From Caulobacter ginsengisoli (GTDB taxonomy: Bacteria; Pseudomonadota; Alphaproteobacteria; Caulobacterales; Caulobacteraceae), in assembly GCF_030814835.1 (NCBI RefSeq), contig NZ_JAUSVS010000011.1, positions 1 to 64,000 of the forward strand: 64,000 bases of DNA, read 5' to 3'. The notes below the pieces were generated by a model. It saw only the letters and a program-made list of their open reading frames with translations. It did not search any database and was not told where the DNA came from. The position numbers and the translations under genes were made by a program. Positions 43,730 through 53,077 of this stretch are shown piece after piece. How positions within the stretch are numbered: position 1 is the first letter of the stretch; every line of letters begins with the position of its first letter.

Positions 43730-44403
43730 AACGCCTGGCGGTGACCCTGGCGCTGCTGGCGCTGGCGGGCTGTCATGCGCCAGGCGCCAGGCCGCCGGCC
43801 GCCGACAGGCCCGCCAAGGGCCTCGTCGCCCTCCCCTGCGCGGGCAGCGGCGCGCTGGCGCCGGCCAACACCGGATACTGCCGGCTGCAGCGCAACTATG
43901 TGGCGGCCAAGGGGCTCGCCGTGCTGCAGGACGCGACCACTGCCATGCAGGCGAAGTTCCCAGGCGCCCGGGTTCTCTATCTCGAAGCCTCCTGGCCGCT
44001 GGGCAAACGCCCGATGCCGCCGCACCTGTCGCATGGCGACGGTCGGGAAGTGGACTTGGCCTTCTACTATGTCGACCGGGCCGGCAAACCGCTGGCGAAG
44101 CCGCCCAGGTCCTGGGGTTATGAGGCGTTCGAACCGCCTCGCCGCGAGGCCGAACGGGCCTGCGCCGGCGGCAGGCGGGGCAAGAACGACCGGCCCGATC
44201 CGCCCAGGGACCGCGCCTGGCGGCTGGACGAGGCGCGCACCGCCGCCCTGGTCAAAGTCCTGGCGGCCGACCCCCGCGTGCGGCGGATCTTCATCGAGCC
44301 GCACTTGAAGACCCGGCTGGGTTTGACCACCTATGGCAAGGTCCGCTTCGCCGGCTGTCAGGCCGCGCGGCATGACGACCACATCCATGTGGATTTTTTC
44401 TGA
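43726..44403 (+). CDS. LAS-family (MepA-like) peptidase lipoprotein
   Basis: The 225-residue product starts at GTG 43726 and has a lipoprotein signal (MKRLAVTLALLALAGC, lipobox LAGC). The C-terminal domain resembles LAS metallopeptidases such as MepA: SHGDGREVDLAFYY (His and Asp ligands) and RHDDHIHVDFF (His-x-His ligands) near the end. It probably cleaves peptidoglycan peptide bonds in the periplasm. It overlaps the preceding gene by 4 bp. Confidence 0.8.
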   Translation: MKRLAVTLALLALAGCHAPGARPPAADRPAKGLVALPCAGSGALAPANTGYCRLQRNYVAAKGLAVLQDATTAMQAKFPGARVLYLEASWPLGKRPMPPHLSHGDGREVDLAFYYVDRAGKPLAKPPRSWGYEAFEPPRREAERACAGGRRGKNDRPDPPRDRAWRLDEARTAALVKVLAADPRVRRIFIEPHLKTRLGLTTYGKVRFAGCQAARHDDHIHVDFF

Positions 44404-44466
44404 CAACCCACCCATAGCTTCTGGATACCCAAGCTGGCGGGTGGGGGATTACAAATGCGTCATGGC

Positions 44467-44496
44467 CTTACAGTGGCCGCAACGGCTTCCTATCTA
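44467..44496 (+). promoter_or_regulatory. Candidate sigma-32-type promoter of rpoH
   Basis: CTTACA (44467-44472) and CCTATCTA (44489-44496), spaced 16 bp, resemble the sigma-32 consensus (CTTGAA / CCCAT-T-A). In Caulobacter one rpoH promoter is sigma-32 dependent, so autocontrol is plausible. Only two boxes support it. Confidence 0.4.
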
Positions 44497-44561
44497 GGCC
44501 ATTAACAGGGGGGCGATGCGCGGTTGCGCGCGCTCCAGAACAGTACGCAGGGGATAACAAC

Positions 44562-45449
44562 ATGGCCGCGGGCGCTCTCATCGCCATGTCGCCGGAAGGC
44601 GGCCTTTCACGGTATCTCACCGAGATCCGCAAGTTTCCAATGCTGGCCAAGGACGAAGAGTTCATGCTGGCCAAGCGCTGGAAGGAACACGAAGACCCCG
44701 AGGCCGCGCATCGGATGGTCACCAGCCACCTGCGCCTGGTCGCCAAGATCGCCATGGGTTATCGCGGCTATGGCCTGCCGATCGGGGAAGTGATCTCCGA
44801 GGGCAATGTCGGCCTGATGCAGGCGGTCAAGAAGTTCGAACCGGACAAGGGTTTCCGCCTGGCCACCTACGCCATGTGGTGGATCCGCGCCTCGATCCAG
44901 GAATACATCCTGCGGTCCTGGAGCCTGGTGAAGATGGGCACCACCGCCGCCCAGAAGAAGCTGTTCTTCAACCTCCGCAAGGCCAAGAGCGAGATCTCGG
45001 CCCTGGAGGAAGGCGACCTGCACCCCGACCATGTCAGCCAGATCGCCACCAAGTTGGGCGTGCTGAACGAGGAAGTCATCTCGATGAACCGCCGGCTCTC
45101 CGGGCCGGACGCCTCGCTGAACGCCCCGCTGCGGGTGGACGGCGACGGCGAATGGCAGGACTGGCTGGCCGACGACAACCAGGTTTCGCAAGAGACCCAG
45201 GTTGCCGAGGCGGAGGAGAAGTCCCTGCGCATGGGCCTGCTTGAGGAAGCCATGACCGAGCTGACCGACCGCGAGCGTCACATCCTGACCGAGCGCCGGC
45301 TGCAGGATAACCCCACCACCCTGGAAGACCTGGCCGCCCAGTACGGCGTCAGCCGCGAGCGGGTCCGCCAGATCGAGGTGCGGGCTTTCGAAAAGCTGCA
45401 AAAGACCATGAAGGCCGCCGCCCGCGAGCGGAACCTGGTCGACGCCTAA
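44562..45449 (+). CDS. rpoH: RNA polymerase heat-shock sigma factor RpoH
   Basis: The 295-residue sigma-32 protein shows the family's landmarks in order: LSRYLTEIRKFPMLAKDEEF (region 1.2), HLRLVAKIAMGYRGYGLPIGEVISEGN (2.1-2.2), the RpoH-specific box WWIRASIQEYILRSWSLVK (2.3-2.4) with KKLFFNLRKAK, and region 4 with TLEDLAAQYGVSRERVRQIEVRAFEKL. It controls chaperone and protease genes. AGGGGA lies 7 bases before ATG 44562. It has its own terminator at 45481. Confidence 0.97.
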   Translation: MAAGALIAMSPEGGLSRYLTEIRKFPMLAKDEEFMLAKRWKEHEDPEAAHRMVTSHLRLVAKIAMGYRGYGLPIGEVISEGNVGLMQAVKKFEPDKGFRLATYAMWWIRASIQEYILRSWSLVKMGTTAAQKKLFFNLRKAKSEISALEEGDLHPDHVSQIATKLGVLNEEVISMNRRLSGPDASLNAPLRVDGDGEWQDWLADDNQVSQETQVAEAEEKSLRMGLLEEAMTELTDRERHILTERRLQDNPTTLEDLAAQYGVSRERVRQIEVRAFEKLQKTMKAAARERNLVDA

Positions 45450-45480
45450 ACTCTACGATCTCGATCCAATGCGAACTGAA

Positions 45481-45511
45481 GGGGGATTGGCGCAAAGCCA
45501 GTCCCCTTTTT
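45481..45511 (+). terminator. Intrinsic terminator of rpoH
   Basis: GGGGATTGGC / GCCAGTCCCC (45482-45491 with 45497-45506), with a 5-nt loop, is followed by TTTTT. It stands 32 bp after the rpoH stop and 2 bp before the convergent receiver gene's stop codon. Confidence 0.9.
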
Positions 45512-45512
45512 C

Positions 45513-46310
45513 TTACGCCGCCTTCTCTTCCTTGGGCATGAAGCTCATCGCGCTGCGGATGGCGGCGGTGATCAGCGGCTTGTCAGGCGGCCCCTCGGGC
45601 AGGACGGCGCGCTGCAGCGCCGCGCCGGCGTCCAGCAGGCGGTGCTCTTCGGAATTCATGCCCAGCTTCTGCAGGCCCAGCGCCTGGGCCATCAGCGCCC
45701 GACGGGCCTGGGACCAGTCGCTGTCCAGCGCGTTGCCGGCGGCGCGGATGATCTTCAGGCACTGCAGCAGCCGATCCTGGTCGGTCGGCGGGGCGCCGTT
45801 GTCGCTGCGCCGCTTGCGCGGGCCGGCATAGTCGCCGGAATTGAACCGCCGCCGGTCGGGGCCGACATACTGCACCGCCTCGACCCAGTCGCGATGCCTG
45901 AGGGTCACCGCCTCGAGCCGGCGGACGATGTCCTTGGTGGTGAAGGGCTTGCGGATGAACTCGTGCACCCCGGCGTCGCGGGCGGCCAGGATGGCCTGGG
46001 CCGTGGCCTCGGCCGTGGCCATGACCACCGGGGCGGTGCGGCAGGAGGCGTCGCTGCGGCGCAGGGCCATGGTAAAGGCCAGGCCGTCCAGGCCGGGGCC
46101 GCTGAATTCGGTGAAGATGATCTGCGGATCGAAGCTGCGGGCGATCTGCAGGCCCCGGCTGTTGGTGGCCGCCGACTGCACCTGGCACAGGGTGATGGCG
46201 CGCAGCACGTCGCTCAGCAGGCGGACGGCCTGCGGATTGGGATCGAGAATCAGCACCCGCTGGATGTGCGGGGCGATCCTCTGCAACAGTCGGGGTTCAG
46301 CGTTGAACAC
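45513..46310 (-). CDS. Response-regulator-like protein with degenerate phospho-acceptor
   Basis: The 265-residue protein has an N-terminal receiver-like domain: VLILDPNPQAVRLLSDVL, then the position of the phospho-Asp in IIFTEFSGPGLDG, which is Glu in place of Asp, and the conserved Lys in FIRKPF. The Asp-to-Glu change often mimics phosphorylation or makes the receiver phosphorylation-independent. After it comes YVGPDRRRFNSGDYAGPRKRR, a GPDRR motif found in related alphaproteobacterial regulators. The C-terminal 80 residues are helical and unfamiliar. It converges with rpoH across the terminator and is unlikely to be its operon partner. Confidence 0.8.
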   Translation of the reverse strand: MFNAEPRLLQRIAPHIQRVLILDPNPQAVRLLSDVLRAITLCQVQSAATNSRGLQIARSFDPQIIFTEFSGPGLDGLAFTMALRRSDASCRTAPVVMATAEATAQAILAARDAGVHEFIRKPFTTKDIVRRLEAVTLRHRDWVEAVQYVGPDRRRFNSGDYAGPRKRRSDNGAPPTDQDRLLQCLKIIRAAGNALDSDWSQARRALMAQALGLQKLGMNSEEHRLLDAGAALQRAVLPEGPPDKPLITAAIRSAMSFMPKEEKAA

Positions 46311-46394
46311 GCGCGCTTCAACCTAAGGGACCTACTCTGACCCCCTATTAATCACGACGCCGGTAAAGATCGCCTTGACGAGAATGGGTTCTTG

Positions 46395-47531
46395 TCAGGC
46401 AACCTTGATGTTCAGGCTGGCCTCGAATTCCTGCAGCAGGTCGACCACTTCGTCCACCCCCGCGGCCGGCGCCTGGCCATCCGGGAAGCGGTAGCGCCAG
46501 AAGCTGGCGATATGGGCGATGGCCCCCAGCCTCTCGCCCAGCGAGACGAACATGTCGGGCGCCTTGAGCAGGAAGTCGCGGAAGGCGGCCGGCTTGCCGT
46601 TCTGGGTCAGGTCGCGGAAGGCGTCGTCATAGACCTTGAGCGTCTTGGCCACGTCGACGCGGCAGGCGACGATGGCGTCGGCCAGGCGGCCCTTGGCGCC
46701 GGAGATATAGGCCTTGGTCTCCATGTCGGACGGACCGATGGCCCGCAGGCGCTGGATGGCCGGGATGACCTGGTCGAGGTCGCCCCACAGGCCCGACAGC
46801 GACCATTTGTAGTAGAGGAAGCCCTTCCAGCTGAACACGCCGTCGCGGAAGGTGTCGCCCTCCAGCATCAGGGTCAGGCGCAGGGGTTCGAGCCGCTCGT
46901 CGATCTCGGTGGAGAGCAGGGCCCCGACCAGCCGGCCGGTATTGATCCCGTCCGCGCCCGCGGCCTGGAAGGCGATGGCCACCAGGCGGGAAATCTGCTG
47001 ACTGACGAAGGCCCGCATGCGCGCCAGGTCGCCTTCGCTGAGGGCGAAATAGCAGCGTCCGACATCGTAGCCGTTGCGGCGCAGGTGCTCGCGCAGCAGG
47101 AAGGGGTCGAGCGAGGGCAGGCCGTCGACCAGTTCCAGCACATGCACGTCGCGCTCGAAATCGGGACCTTCGCTGCAGGCCTCGCTCAGGCTGGCCCGCC
47201 AGCCGCGCTGGCCGACGAACACCGAGCGGCCGCCCATGCGCAGGTCGCTGCGCTCGAAGGGGATGATGACCTTGGTGGCCACGCCCTGCCAGCCGTCGAA
47301 CAGATAGGCCTCGTCGGCCCGCAGGCGATGCTTGACGATGACGCAGGCGTTGAGGACCGGGTTGAGGAAGAAGGGCTTGGTGACAAAATCCTCGTCGCCA
47401 TTGCCCGCCCGGTTGGCGATGGCCAGCAGGTTGAGGACGCGGCTGGTCGAGCCCGACTTCTGAAGGGCGCCCAGGCTGCGCAGACTGCGGTCCGCGCGGC
47501 TGGTCAGTTGTCTTCGCGCCGCCAGAGCCAC
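46395..47531 (-). CDS. Uncharacterised 378-residue protein
   Basis: AAAGGGGA lies upstream of GTG 47531, which gives 378 residues and is preferred over a TTG at 47555 that falls inside a hairpin. No signal peptide or membrane helix is seen. Segments LNACVIVKHRLRADEAYLFDG, KVIIPFERSDLRMGGRSVF and FSWKGFLYYKWSLSG look conserved but match no family known to me. It lies between the receiver gene and purA on the same strand as both. A structured leader precedes it. Confidence 0.7.
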   Translation of the reverse strand: MALAARRQLTSRADRSLRSLGALQKSGSTSRVLNLLAIANRAGNGDEDFVTKPFFLNPVLNACVIVKHRLRADEAYLFDGWQGVATKVIIPFERSDLRMGGRSVFVGQRGWRASLSEACSEGPDFERDVHVLELVDGLPSLDPFLLREHLRRNGYDVGRCYFALSEGDLARMRAFVSQQISRLVAIAFQAAGADGINTGRLVGALLSTEIDERLEPLRLTLMLEGDTFRDGVFSWKGFLYYKWSLSGLWGDLDQVIPAIQRLRAIGPSDMETKAYISGAKGRLADAIVACRVDVAKTLKVYDDAFRDLTQNGKPAAFRDFLLKAPDMFVSLGERLGAIAHIASFWRYRFPDGQAPAAGVDEVVDLLQEFEASLNIKVA

Positions 47532-47551
47532 GCCGGTCCCCTTTAGTCCCC

Positions 47552-47641
47552 CCAAGCTCCGGCTTCGCCGGAGCTTGGTTCAAAACGTTGGGAGCGTGTT
47601 CGGGCGGCGAAACCGCCAACACTTTCGCCTAACACGCTCCC
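47552..47641 (-). other. Structured leader upstream of the 378-residue protein gene
   Basis: Two stem-loops occur just 5' of the gene on the minus strand. CCAAGCTCCGGC / GCCGGAGCTTGG is perfect over 12 bp with a 3-nt loop (47552-47578). GGGAGCGTGTT / AACACGCTCCC is an 11-bp stem (47590-47641) enclosing GGCGG-CGAAA-CCGCC. Both look too orderly for chance and could be a regulatory leader, a terminator pair or a small RNA. Confidence 0.5.
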
Positions 47642-47741
47642 CCGAACAGCGTTTGCCCGCTGGACGTAAAGACGGCGCTAACCGCGATCACAAATTGCGG
47701 GCGAGGCCACCCATTATGGGTGGGGTCGCGGGCCTTCTTCT

Positions 47742-47894
47742 CCCTTCCTCCTCGATGGAGGAAGGGCGGGGATGGTGGTGGTGGCAGCGCGTTTCCGGAA
47801 GAGCGCGGGGAGGCGTGGTCGCCACCCTGAGCCAGTCGCCCAGGCTCCGAGCGCACACCACCAACCCTGCCCTTCCTCCATCGAGGAGGAAGGG
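47742..47894. repeat. 153-bp inverted-repeat element, family H copy 1
   Basis: It begins and ends with the 25-bp palindromic hairpin CCCTTCCTCC-TCGAT-GGAGGAAGGG. Next to it GGGGATGGTGGTGG on the left and CCACCAACCCTGCCC on the right extend the stem. The second copy (52451-52603) has the same length and lies in opposite orientation. It carries no credible gene. It fills most of the gap upstream of the 378-residue gene and downstream of purA. Confidence 0.9.
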
Positions 47895-47907
47895 TTCCAG
47901 AACCCAG

Positions 47908-49194
<1,287 letters not shown>

Positions 49195-49328
49195 TGGATG
49201 CGGTCCTTCCCCTGCCGGGGAGATCGCGGGCGCCCTTCGACAGGACTCGGCGCCGCGATGCGGGTCTAAGCCGCGGCGGCGCTATAGCAGGGGTTAGGGG
49301 CGAGGGGCTAGGAGATATTCCTCGCCCA

Positions 49329-49495
49329 ATTCCTCGCCCCTTGGGCGAGGTGGCGGCGAAGCCGACGGAGTGGGCCGTGGAACACACGGGGTTTCCGGAT
49401 CGAGCACCACCGGAGTGGGCGTGCTTGAAACGCCGTGTGCGCCCAAGAGCCCACTCCACCACTTCGTGGTCCCCCTCGCCCAACGGGCGAGGAAT
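49329..49495. repeat. Inverted-repeat intergenic element, family A copy 2
   Basis: A 167-bp element highly similar to 10838-11006 in the same orientation, with ATTCCTCGCCC and GGGCGAGGAAT ends and GACGGAGTGGGC / GCCCACTCC inner arms. The central about 45 bp differs more than the arms. A partial extra CCTCGCCC copy precedes it at 49320. It ends 7 bp before the ggt stop codon. Confidence 0.85.
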
Positions 49496-49502
49496 TTGAG
49501 CA

Positions 49503-51074
49503 CTAAAAGCCGAGCGCCAGCCCCTCGACACGCGGATCGGAGCCGCCGGCCAGGACGCCGGTGGCCGGATCGCGGGCGATGGCCTGGGCCGCGCCGCTGC
49601 CGCCCCAGCCGCCGGTGGTGACAACGCGGTGGCCGCGAGCCCGCAGGCCTTCGATGGCGGCCTCGCCCAGCCGGGTCTCGACGCGCAGTTCGTAGGGATT
49701 GGGCAGGTCGTGGGGATCCGTGCCGGGCCACACCGTCCAGCGCGGCGCCTCGATGGCCGCCTGCACGTCAAGGCCGCCGTCGATCAGATGACTGAGGACC
49801 TGTAGGTTCCACTGCGGCTGGCCGTCGCCCCCGGGACTGCCGCCGGCGATCAGACCCGTCCCATCCGGGGCCGTGACCAGATAGCAGTTCAGCGTGTGCA
49901 TGGTCTTCTTGCCGGGCGCGAAGAGGTTGGGGTGGCCATCCTCCAGAGAAAAACCCCGCCCGACCCGATTGTTGAACAGCACCCCGGTCCCGGGCGCCAT
50001 AACCCCGCTGCCGAAGGCGCTGGAAACCGACAGGATCAGCGAGACCATCATCCCCTCGCCGTCTGCGGTGCAGAGATAGGTGGTGTCCCCGTCGGCCAGC
50101 TCGCCGGCGACCTCGTCGGCGGCGCTATCCGGACCGATGGCGGCGAAGCGGCGGGCGGCCCAGTCATCGGACAACAGGGTCGCGACCGGTGTCGGCCCGA
50201 AGGCCGGGTCCCTGGCCTGGGCCAGGCGGTCGGCGATAGCCAGCTTCAAGGCCTCGGCCTGACGGTGAACGCCCTCCGGGCCGCCGGGATCAAGCCTGCC
50301 GCCCTGCTGGACGATGTTCATGGCCTCGAGCTGGATCAGGCCGTTGGTCGGCAGGCCGGTCTGCCAGACATCGACATCGCGATAGCGGATGCGGATCGGG
50401 GCCTCGACGGGCGTGGTGTGGGGGGCCAGATCGTCGGGGGTCATCGCCCCGCCCAGCCCTTCGGCCAGGCGCCGGGCCAGGGCGCCCTCGTAGAAGCAGC
50501 GGGGCCCGGCCACCGCCAGCCGGTTCAGGGTGTCGGCCAGATCGGGCTGGCGCAGCACGGTCCCGGCGGCGGGCGGCCCGCCGTCCGGCAGATAGACGGC
50601 GGCGGCGGCCGGGTCCTTCTTCAGGAAGGGCTCGCACATGGCGATGGCCGCCGCCCCGAACGGGGTCAGGGCAAAGCCGTCCCGGGCATAGCCCAGGGCG
50701 TGCTTGGCGAGGCGATCCAACGGCCGCGTGGCGTAGCGGCTCATCAGGGCGTCGATGGCGTCCGGCAGGCCGGGGACGCCGACCGATAGCGGGCCGCGCA
50801 GGGGCATGCGCAGGCCGTTCGGGGTCTGGTCGCCGTGCCGGCGCATCTGCTCGAGGGTCGCGGCCAACGGCGCGGCGCCGCTGCCCAGGAAGGCGGCCGG
50901 GGCCTGGCCGGGCTGATGGACGATGGCGAAGAGGTCGCCGCCCAGGCCGCACATCTCGGGCATGACCACCGCGGCGACCAGGGCGCTGGCGATGGCGGCG
51001 TCCACGGCGTTGCCGCCCTGGCCCAGCACCTCCAGCCCGGCATGGACGATCAGCGGATGCGCCGCCGCGACCAT
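49503..51074 (-). CDS. ggt: Gamma-glutamyltransferase family protein
   Basis: The 523-residue product carries the GGT features: AAAHPLIVHAGLEVLGQGGNAVDAAIA at the N-terminus, CGLGGDLFAIV, the autoprocessing and catalytic Thr in DGDTTYLCTADGEG, NNRVGRGFSLEDGHPN and GSPGGDGQPQWNLQVL. It should hydrolyse or transfer gamma-glutamyl groups. No signal peptide is visible, so it may be a cytoplasmic GGT-like acylase. Plausible coding continues upstream of the ATG (LARNG just before it) to near 51155 without an ATG or GTG, so the true start is uncertain. The M20 gene lies immediately upstream. Confidence 0.85.
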   Translation of the reverse strand: MVAAAHPLIVHAGLEVLGQGGNAVDAAIASALVAAVVMPEMCGLGGDLFAIVHQPGQAPAAFLGSGAAPLAATLEQMRRHGDQTPNGLRMPLRGPLSVGVPGLPDAIDALMSRYATRPLDRLAKHALGYARDGFALTPFGAAAIAMCEPFLKKDPAAAAVYLPDGGPPAAGTVLRQPDLADTLNRLAVAGPRCFYEGALARRLAEGLGGAMTPDDLAPHTTPVEAPIRIRYRDVDVWQTGLPTNGLIQLEAMNIVQQGGRLDPGGPEGVHRQAEALKLAIADRLAQARDPAFGPTPVATLLSDDWAARRFAAIGPDSAADEVAGELADGDTTYLCTADGEGMMVSLILSVSSAFGSGVMAPGTGVLFNNRVGRGFSLEDGHPNLFAPGKKTMHTLNCYLVTAPDGTGLIAGGSPGGDGQPQWNLQVLSHLIDGGLDVQAAIEAPRWTVWPGTDPHDLPNPYELRVETRLGEAAIEGLRARGHRVVTTGGWGGSGAAQAIARDPATGVLAGGSDPRVEGLALGF

Positions 51075-51148
51075 GCCGTTTCGCGCCAGGACCGGGCTGA
51101 GCCGATGGCGCGGCCAGGCGGCTTTCGCGCCGGTGGGAAACCCTAAGC

Positions 51149-52366
51149 TCAGAGCGCCATCTCGCCGGCCAGCACCGCCTCGGCGAAAGCGCAGTGCATG
51201 GCGATACCGCGCGCCATCACCGTCTCGTCCAGGGTCATGCGGTTGGAGTGCAGGGCGCAGCAGGAGCGGAAATCGCCGCCCACCCCGGTCGGCGCCGCGC
51301 CCAGGAAGGCCATGGCGCCGGGGGCCTTCTGCAGGATGTAGCTGAAGTCCTCGGCCCCCATCATCGGGTTCTGCATGGTGATCCAGGCGCCCTCGCCATA
51401 GAGGGTCTTGGCGGTGCGCTCGGCCAGGTCCACGGCGCGGCCATCGCAGACGGTGACCGGGAAGCCGCCCTCGATGGTCACCTCGGCGGTGGCGCCATGG
51501 GCCAGGGCGATGTGCTCGGCGATGCGCCGGATGCCCTCATGCGCCGTGGCGCGGGTGCGTTCGGAGAGGGTCCGCAGGGTGCCCCACAGCCGGGCGTCCT
51601 CGGGGATGATGTTGTCGGTGGTGCCGCCCTCGATGCGGGCGATGGTGATCACCGCCGGGTCGAACACCGAGATGCCGCGGGTGACGAAGGCCTGCAGGGC
51701 GGTGACGATCTCGCAGGCCACCGGGATGGGGTCCAGGGCGTCATGCGGCATGGAGGCGTGGCCGCCGGACCCGACGACCCGGATGCGCAGCTTGTCGGAG
51801 CTGGCCAGCAGCGGGCCGGTGCGGCTGGCGAACACGCCGGTCGGCATGTTGGGCGAGATATGCAGGGCGAAGGCGGCGTCGGGAATCGGGTCGATCAGCC
51901 CGTCATTGAGCATGTGGCGGGCCCCGTGATGGCCCTCCTCGCCCGGCTGGAACATGAACATCACCGTCCCGGCCAGCGTATCGCGCCGCGCGCACAGCGC
52001 CCTGGCCGCCCCGGCCAGCATGGCCACATGGGTGTCGTGACCGCAGGCGTGCATCGCCCCCTGGGTCCGGGACGAGAAGTCCAGCCCGGTGTCCTCGGTC
52101 AGCGGCAGGGCGTCCATGTCGCCGCGCAGCAGCACCGTGCGGCCATTGCCGCCGCCCCGCAGGATGGCCAGCACCCCGGTCGTCGACGGCCCCTGGCGAA
52201 TCTCCAGCGGCAGGCCTTCCAGGGCCTTCAGCACCTTGGCCGTGGTCTTGGGCAGGTCCAGGCCCAGCTCCGGCTCCATATGGATGGCGCGGCGCAGGGC
52301 GATGGCGTCGTCCAGCAGGGCGTCGCCGGCGCTGGTCCAGGCGTCGCGGTCGATGGCTAGGTCCAT
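51149..52366 (-). CDS. M20 family amidohydrolase (hippurate hydrolase-like)
   Basis: The 405-residue enzyme is a M20D-type metallopeptidase. It has RAIHMEPELGLDLPKTTAKV, the metal ligands in RGDMDALPL and HACGHDTHVAML (Cys, His and Asp), FQPGEEGHHGARHM (catalytic Glu) and the C-terminal His in ALHSNRM-type context. It probably removes acyl groups from N-acyl amino acids. It is just upstream of ggt on the same strand, suggesting a joint amide- and gamma-glutamyl-degradation operon. Confidence 0.9.
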   Translation of the reverse strand: MDLAIDRDAWTSAGDALLDDAIALRRAIHMEPELGLDLPKTTAKVLKALEGLPLEIRQGPSTTGVLAILRGGGNGRTVLLRGDMDALPLTEDTGLDFSSRTQGAMHACGHDTHVAMLAGAARALCARRDTLAGTVMFMFQPGEEGHHGARHMLNDGLIDPIPDAAFALHISPNMPTGVFASRTGPLLASSDKLRIRVVGSGGHASMPHDALDPIPVACEIVTALQAFVTRGISVFDPAVITIARIEGGTTDNIIPEDARLWGTLRTLSERTRATAHEGIRRIAEHIALAHGATAEVTIEGGFPVTVCDGRAVDLAERTAKTLYGEGAWITMQNPMMGAEDFSYILQKAPGAMAFLGAAPTGVGGDFRSCCALHSNRMTLDETVMARGIAMHCAFAEAVLAGEMAL

Positions 52367-52450
52367 GAGGGGAAGGTCTCCGACAGGTTCCGGGCAGTTT
52401 GGGCGCGGGACCGGAGCGGAGTCCAGAACTCGAAGCGCGAAAACTTAGAA

Positions 52451-52603
52451 CCCTTCCTCCTCGATGGAGGAAGGGCAGGGTTGGTGGTGTGTGCTCGGGA
52501 TATGGGCGACGGGCTCGGGGGGGCGCCCACGCCTCCCTGAGCGCTTCCGGAAACGCACTGCCACCACCACCATCCCCGCCCTTCCTCCATCGAGGAGGAA
52601 GGG
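52451..52603. repeat. 153-bp inverted-repeat element, family H copy 2
   Basis: Identical in length to 47742-47894 and in inverted orientation relative to it. Both ends carry the CCCTTCCTCC-TCGAT-GGAGGAAGGG hairpin. The middle segments GTTGGTGGTGTG... and CGTTTCCGGAAGAGCG-type sequence correspond, with substitutions. It lies between the M20 and VOC genes, which diverge. Confidence 0.9.
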
Positions 52604-52660
52604 AGAAACAAGATGGAATCGCCTCTGCCCGAAGCTCAACAATGGCGCTAATACCCAGCC

Positions 52661-53077
52661 ATGGGACATCCGCGCTTTCACCTCGCCTTTCCCGTCCGCG
52701 ACCTCGATGAGGCCCGGGCCTTCTATGGCGGCCTGCTGGGTTGTCCGGAGGGGCGGTGTTCGGACCATTGGGTGGACTTCAACCTGATGGGCCACCAGAT
52801 CGTGGCGCATCTGGCCCAGATGGAGGCCGACACCCCGACCAATCCGGTCGACGGCAAGCAGGTGCCGGTCCGCCATTTCGGCGTGCTGCTCGAACCCGCC
52901 GACTGGCAGGCCCTGGCCGACAGACTGACCGCCGCCGGGACCGAGTTCATCATCGCCCCCCACACCCGCTTCAAGGGCGAGGTGGGCGAGCAGTCGACGA
53001 TGTTCTTCCTCGACCCCAGCGGCAACGCCCTGGAGTTCAAGGCCTTCGCCGACGACGCCCTGGTGTTCGCGCGGTGA
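52661..53077 (+). CDS. VOC-family (glyoxalase-like) protein
   Basis: The 138-residue protein reads [21 protein letters not shown] at the N-terminus and [16 protein letters not shown] near the end, the VOC fold with His near residue 7 and a C-terminal Glu as candidate metal ligands. The middle includes [17 protein letters not shown]. Relatives are annotated as glyoxalase or dioxygenase-like. It overlaps the next gene (GTGA), so it belongs to the catabolic operon. Confidence 0.88.
   Translation: MGHPRFHLAFPVRDLDEARAFYGGLLGCPEGRCSDHWVDFNLMGHQIVAHLAQMEADTPTNPVDGKQVPVRHFGVLLEPADWQALADRLTAAGTEFIIAPHTRFKGEVGEQSTMFFLDPSGNALEFKAFADDALVFAR

Noticed and set aside
52357..52611. Frames reading SSSMEEGRGWWW in the family H repeats
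   Set aside because: They arise from the hairpin DNA of the repeat; the peptide appears wherever the element does.
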